A stretch of DNA of 10,011 nucleotides from Bacteroidales bacterium. GTDB lineage: Bacteria; Bacteroidota; Bacteroidia; Bacteroidales; JAOZQN01. Each line of letters opens with the position of its first letter. Within the stretch, counting starts at the first letter, position 1. The translations under genes were made by a program, and so were the position numbers. A model generated the notes under the pieces. The model made no database searches. It saw only the letters and a list, made by a program, of their open reading frames with translations, and was not told where the DNA came from. The stretch is taken from positions 1 through 10,011 of the forward strand of contig JAOZTW010000137.1 in the NCBI GenBank assembly GCA_029938985.1. Reading direction: 5' to 3'. Shown piece by piece: positions 8,401-10,011 of this stretch.

Positions 8401-8564
8401 GTAAAAATGTACTTAAAAAATATCCAGATAAACAAATATTAAACGAAAAATTTAATACATATAAATTTTCAGATTATAAAAAACAAGTGATTAATTTAAT
8501 AAAACGAGTTACAACTGTGTCGGTTAAAACAATGGAAATAATAAATAAAATGAAACAAGAATAA
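5490..8564 (+). CDS. Single-chain restriction-modification enzyme (type IIG / helicase-less type ISP-like)
   Basis: One polypeptide of 1024 residues carries cleavage, methylation and DNA recognition. The N-terminus has a PD-(D/E)xK nuclease pattern: P60-D61, then E76-S-K78. A helical linker (about 100-310) leads to a gamma-type N6-adenine methyltransferase with GVIYTPNEIVQFM, AdoMet motif I ILDPATGTGTF (335-345) and catalytic NPPY (445-448). The C-terminal target-recognition part resembles the type ISP specificity domain: YSVLHNPEYRKKY (from about 855), PRLPYY, LHINYE (about 896-901) and NRSAIEWILNQY (from about 954). Full type ISP enzymes such as LlaGI are near 1,570 residues and have a helicase between nuclease and methylase. 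I see no Walker A or DEAD-type motif here, so a type IIG-like mode is more likely. It modifies adenine in an unknown site and protects against foreign DNA. All key residues are intact. Low-complexity N/K-rich stretches reflect base composition. Confidence 0.87.
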   Translation: MLQQAINNYYRKLDEYKRFGGSRNETSIRRAFANLLEEYCLPKNLRLIDELKLENSAKRPDGTINNAMQVAYGHYESKDTKDNLDKEIEKKIAIGYPTFNILFENTEQIILIQKNEEVMRGNMQDADFLHRILTEFVDFEHPRITKFNKAVDKFKEDIPYIVEALRKMIAEQAENNPDFKVQREKFWNICKESINPNITAFDIREMLIQHILTAEIFDTVFGDSHFHRENNIARELEVVVNTFFTGEVRRNTLSSIDNYYKIIKAEAANISNHHNKQKFLKIIYENFYKAYNPKGADTLGVIYTPNEIVQFMVKSTDYLLGKYFSKSLHDKKVQILDPATGTGTFITEIIEYIPQKYLEYKYRNEIHCNELAILPYYIANLNIEYTYQQKMSKYKSFENIVFVDTLDNLGFEYAGKQASMFAMTTENLKRIKKQNKGEISVIIGNPPYNANQQNENDNNKNKEYQEIDRLIKNSYVKLSSAQKSKVYDMYARFYRWASNRISKNGIIAFVTNRSFIESRTFDGFRKSVEKEFDYIYIVDLNGDIRSNKEQAGGNVFGILTGVTIAFFIKKEEFAINKKKMLKENARIKYSSIFKEGKAEEKLEYLSSTHFKKIPFESIVPDTQNNWLNIPDNDFEELVSLYNKLTKYSKNKSGENAIFKLFTNGVVTNRDAWVYDFDKKNLELKIKYFIDYYNKLLNNYKKNGNINNWDISIKWSRDLKLKFKRKTPLKYSKNKIIISQNRPYVKIFNYAEKLLNDVLTQNHYDIFGKHFNKNNIIISFTEISDSSNFQLLASKTLTNKNFIYPVMKSSYCLPLYCYDNAGKRIDNITDWGLKQFTENYKNYKITKDDIFYYTYSVLHNPEYRKKYELNLKREFPRLPYYKDFYKWVNWGKELMNLHINYEKADFFKLKIENKDLKIKPKVKLKIDKINNCIIIDENTIIKEIPKLAFEYKLGNRSAIEWILNQYKEKTYSKNVLKKYPDKQILNEKFNTYKFSDYKKQVINLIKRVTTVSVKTMEIINKMKQE

Positions 8565-8598
8565 CGTCAAAAATTCAAAAAAAACATAGATTCTAAAT

Positions 8599-9729
8599 AT
8601 GAAAAAAATACAAATGGTTGACCTTAAGGGGCAATATTTAAAAATTAAAAAAGAAGTTGATTATGCTATTCAAAATGTTGTTGATAAAACGGCTTTTATT
8701 AACGGAAGTGAGGTTGGTGTTTTTAAAAACAATCTTTCTGAATATCTTGGAGTAAAGCATGTTATAACTTGTGCAAATGGTACAGACGCATTACAAATTG
8801 CTTTAATGGCTCTTGATTTGAAGATTGGAGACGAGGTAATTGTTCCTGCTTTTACTTATGTAGCTACTGCTGAGGTAATCGCTTTGTTAAAATTAAAACC
8901 TGTTTTAGTTGATGTAGATATTGACACTTTCAATATTAATGTTCAACAAATAGAAGCGGCGATTAATGAAAAAACAAAAGCAATAGTTCCTGTGCATCTT
9001 TTTGGACAATGTGCTAACATGCAGGAAATTATGTACATTGCAGAAAAACACAATTTATATGTAATAGAAGACAATGCTCAAGCAATTGGAGCTGATTATA
9101 TATATATAAATGGAAAAAGACAAAAAACTGGAACTATTGGTGATATTGGTTGCACTTCGTTTTTTCCATCTAAAAACTTGGGCTGTTTTGGTGATGGAGG
9201 GGCTATTTTTACGAACAACGACAAACTTGCATTTAAATTGCAAATAATTGCTAATCACGGTCAAAATAAAAAATATTACCACCAATTAACAGGAGTAAAT
9301 TCAAGACTCGACACAATTCAAGCTGCTGTATTGAATATAAAAATAAAACATTTAGATGAATATTCTAACAAAAGACAAAAAGCGGCAAAATTTTATTCCG
9401 AAAATCTTAAAAATAATAAAAATCTTGTAACACCAATTTGTTCAAATAGTTCTACTCATGTTTTTCATCAATATACATTATTAGTAAAAAATGGAAAACG
9501 TGATGAATTAAAACAATTTTTAAATAAAAATGGTATTCCTGCAAATATTTATTACCCAATGCCATTGAACAAGCAAGAGGCTTTTAAAAATATTTCTCGT
9601 GTGGTAGGAGATTTAAAAAATACTAAAGAATTATGTAGTTCTGTTTTATCTTTACCAATGCACACTGAACTTGATAACAATCAATTAGAATATATTATTG
9701 AAAAAATAAATCAGTTGAAATTCAGTTGA
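8599..9729 (+). CDS. DegT/DnrJ/EryC1/StrS-family PLP sugar aminotransferase
   Basis: This cytoplasmic PLP enzyme transfers an amino group, usually from glutamate, to a nucleotide-linked keto-sugar for surface polysaccharide synthesis. At 376 residues it is full length. It shows MVDLKGQYLKIKKEVDYAI at the N-terminus (near residue 6), GTDAL (61-65) for cofactor phosphate binding, PAFTYVATAE, VHLFGQ (132-137), EDNAQAIGA with D158 against the pyridine nitrogen and Q161 stacking, and SFFPSKNLG with the Schiff-base lysine K192. NGIPANIYYPMPL is the typical substrate-side loop. The start resembles WbpE/WlbE-type enzymes acting on UDP-3-keto-GlcNAc uronates, but the substrate cannot be fixed from sequence. 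It lies 34 nt after the restriction-modification gene with no clear promoter between, so the two may be co-transcribed. No other sugar genes are in the window. The stop codon sits inside an 11-bp tandem repeat. Confidence 0.93.
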   Translation: MKKIQMVDLKGQYLKIKKEVDYAIQNVVDKTAFINGSEVGVFKNNLSEYLGVKHVITCANGTDALQIALMALDLKIGDEVIVPAFTYVATAEVIALLKLKPVLVDVDIDTFNINVQQIEAAINEKTKAIVPVHLFGQCANMQEIMYIAEKHNLYVIEDNAQAIGADYIYINGKRQKTGTIGDIGCTSFFPSKNLGCFGDGGAIFTNNDKLAFKLQIIANHGQNKKYYHQLTGVNSRLDTIQAAVLNIKIKHLDEYSNKRQKAAKFYSENLKNNKNLVTPICSNSSTHVFHQYTLLVKNGKRDELKQFLNKNGIPANIYYPMPLNKQEAFKNISRVVGDLKNTKELCSSVLSLPMHTELDNNQLEYIIEKINQLKFS

Positions 9730-9743
9730 AATTCAGTTGAAAT
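9711..9743 (+). repeat. Three tandem copies of an 11-bp repeat over a stop codon
   Basis: TCAGTTGAAAT occurs three times without gaps (9711-9721, 9722-9732, 9733-9743), followed by a partial fourth copy (TCAATGGAAAA). The aminotransferase stop TGA (9727-9729) falls inside the second copy. The unit is not a multiple of three, so changes in copy number alter the C-terminus. Confidence 0.9.
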
Positions 9744-9768
9744 TCAATGGAAAAACATTTGACATTTT

Positions 9769-9807
9769 TTTATCAGTTGCCACGTCCTTTAGGGCGTGGT
9801 CAAAATA
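9769..9807 (+). repeat. REP-like hairpin, third copy of the 5326-5436 family
   Basis: CCACGTCC-TTTA-GGGCGTGG (9780-9799) forms an 8-bp stem with one G-T pair and a 4-nt loop. The flanks TTTATCAGTTG on the left and TCAAAATA on the right match the flanks of the copy at 5391-5428 (- strand). Just beyond it a separate perfect 9-bp inverted repeat, TAGATTTTA (9806-9814) with TAAAATCTA (9832-9840), could form another stem. Confidence 0.75.
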
Positions 9808-9917
9808 GATTTTACATTATTGACAGACTAATAAAATCTAAACACATATTGTTTACCAAAAATACTGTTGATTATTTCTACTTTACTAAGTTAAAAATTC
9901 TTAATTATAAGACTTTT

Positions 9918-10011
9918 AAGCACCAAAGGTGTGAAATCAATAGCCTTGCCTGTAAGGGCAAGGTATCAACGCAAGAAAAAAGCAAGCACCAAAGGTGCGA
10001 AATCAATAGCC
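9918..10011. repeat. 66-bp-period palindromic repeat, cut by the window edge
   Basis: A 28-bp block occurs at 9918-9945 and 9984-10011 with one difference (T at 9932, C at 9998). Each block contains a small hairpin, GCACC-AAA-GGTG(C/T). Between them CCTTGCC (9944-9950) pairs with GGCAAGG (9957-9963) around a 6-nt loop. The second block stops exactly at the window end, so more units may follow. The structure looks like a palindromic intergenic repeat rather than coding sequence. Confidence 0.8.

Larger units (their letters stand above)
9747..10011 (+). other. Open frame running off the right edge, probably repeat-derived
   Basis: From the ATG at 9747 the frame stays open for 88 codons to the end of the window. 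It begins MEKHLTFFYQLPRPLGRG, in which QLPRPLGRG is just the translation of the hairpin at 9769-9807. Its last part is two copies of a 28-base repeat whose 66-base period equals 22 codons, giving HQRCEINS twice. It begins 17 nt after the aminotransferase stop. I recognise no protein family. The frame is more likely a by-product of the repeats than a gene, but it could be a partial CDS. Confidence 0.2.

Noticed and set aside
9918..10011. CRISPR array (28-bp repeat, 38-nt spacer)
   Set aside because: Only two copies with a mismatch are visible, the 'spacer' is itself palindromic and pairs with the repeat end, and no cas gene is present.
1..10011. tRNA, rRNA or known riboswitch genes
   Set aside because: I found no cloverleaf with a recognisable T-loop GTTC motif, no rRNA-like stretch and no riboswitch core in any intergenic gap.

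Overview
The window looks like a low-GC, strongly AT-rich Bacteroidota (Bacteroidetes) chromosome segment. The evidence is a promoter with the Bacteroidetes -33/-7 form (TTG then TATATTTG), A-rich translation starts without Shine-Dalgarno sequences, a periplasmic TPR/PD40/regulatory-like/OmpA protein of the PorE type, and hairpin repeats of a style I associate with this phylum (the last point is from memory, not a search).

Layout, left to right. Positions 1-867 hold the end, or nearly all, of a leucine-rich repeat protein on the + strand. Positions 868-1142, between convergent genes, hold a terminator-like hairpin, two back-to-back 13-bp palindromic arms, and a 119-bp imperfect palindrome. 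Positions 1143-2522 (- strand) encode a stand-alone MurC/Mpl-type Mur ligase with an unusual P-loop. Positions 2523-2740 are a divergent promoter region. Then come, on the + strand, a PorE-like OmpA-family protein (2741-4774) and purE (4794-5303), only 19 nt apart and probably co-transcribed. Positions 5304-5489 hold a 111-bp inverted pair of hairpin repeats. Next are a single-chain restriction-modification enzyme with nuclease, N6-adenine methylase and type ISP-like recognition domains (5490-8564), and a DegT/DnrJ/EryC1/StrS sugar aminotransferase (8599-9729). Positions 9730-10011 are largely repeat-derived: an 11-bp tandem repeat, a third copy of the hairpin family, and a 66-bp-period repeat running off the right edge.

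Functionally this is a mixed neighbourhood: cell envelope (Mur ligase, OmpA-like protein, nucleotide-sugar aminotransferase), purine synthesis (purE) and defence (restriction-modification). Only OmpA-like/purE and perhaps the restriction enzyme/aminotransferase pair look like operons. No complete new multi-gene system is visible. The most distinctive signal is the short palindromic repeat family whose stems change in a compensatory way between copies (5334-5370, 5391-5428, 9769-9807) and which brackets the restriction-modification/aminotransferase pair.
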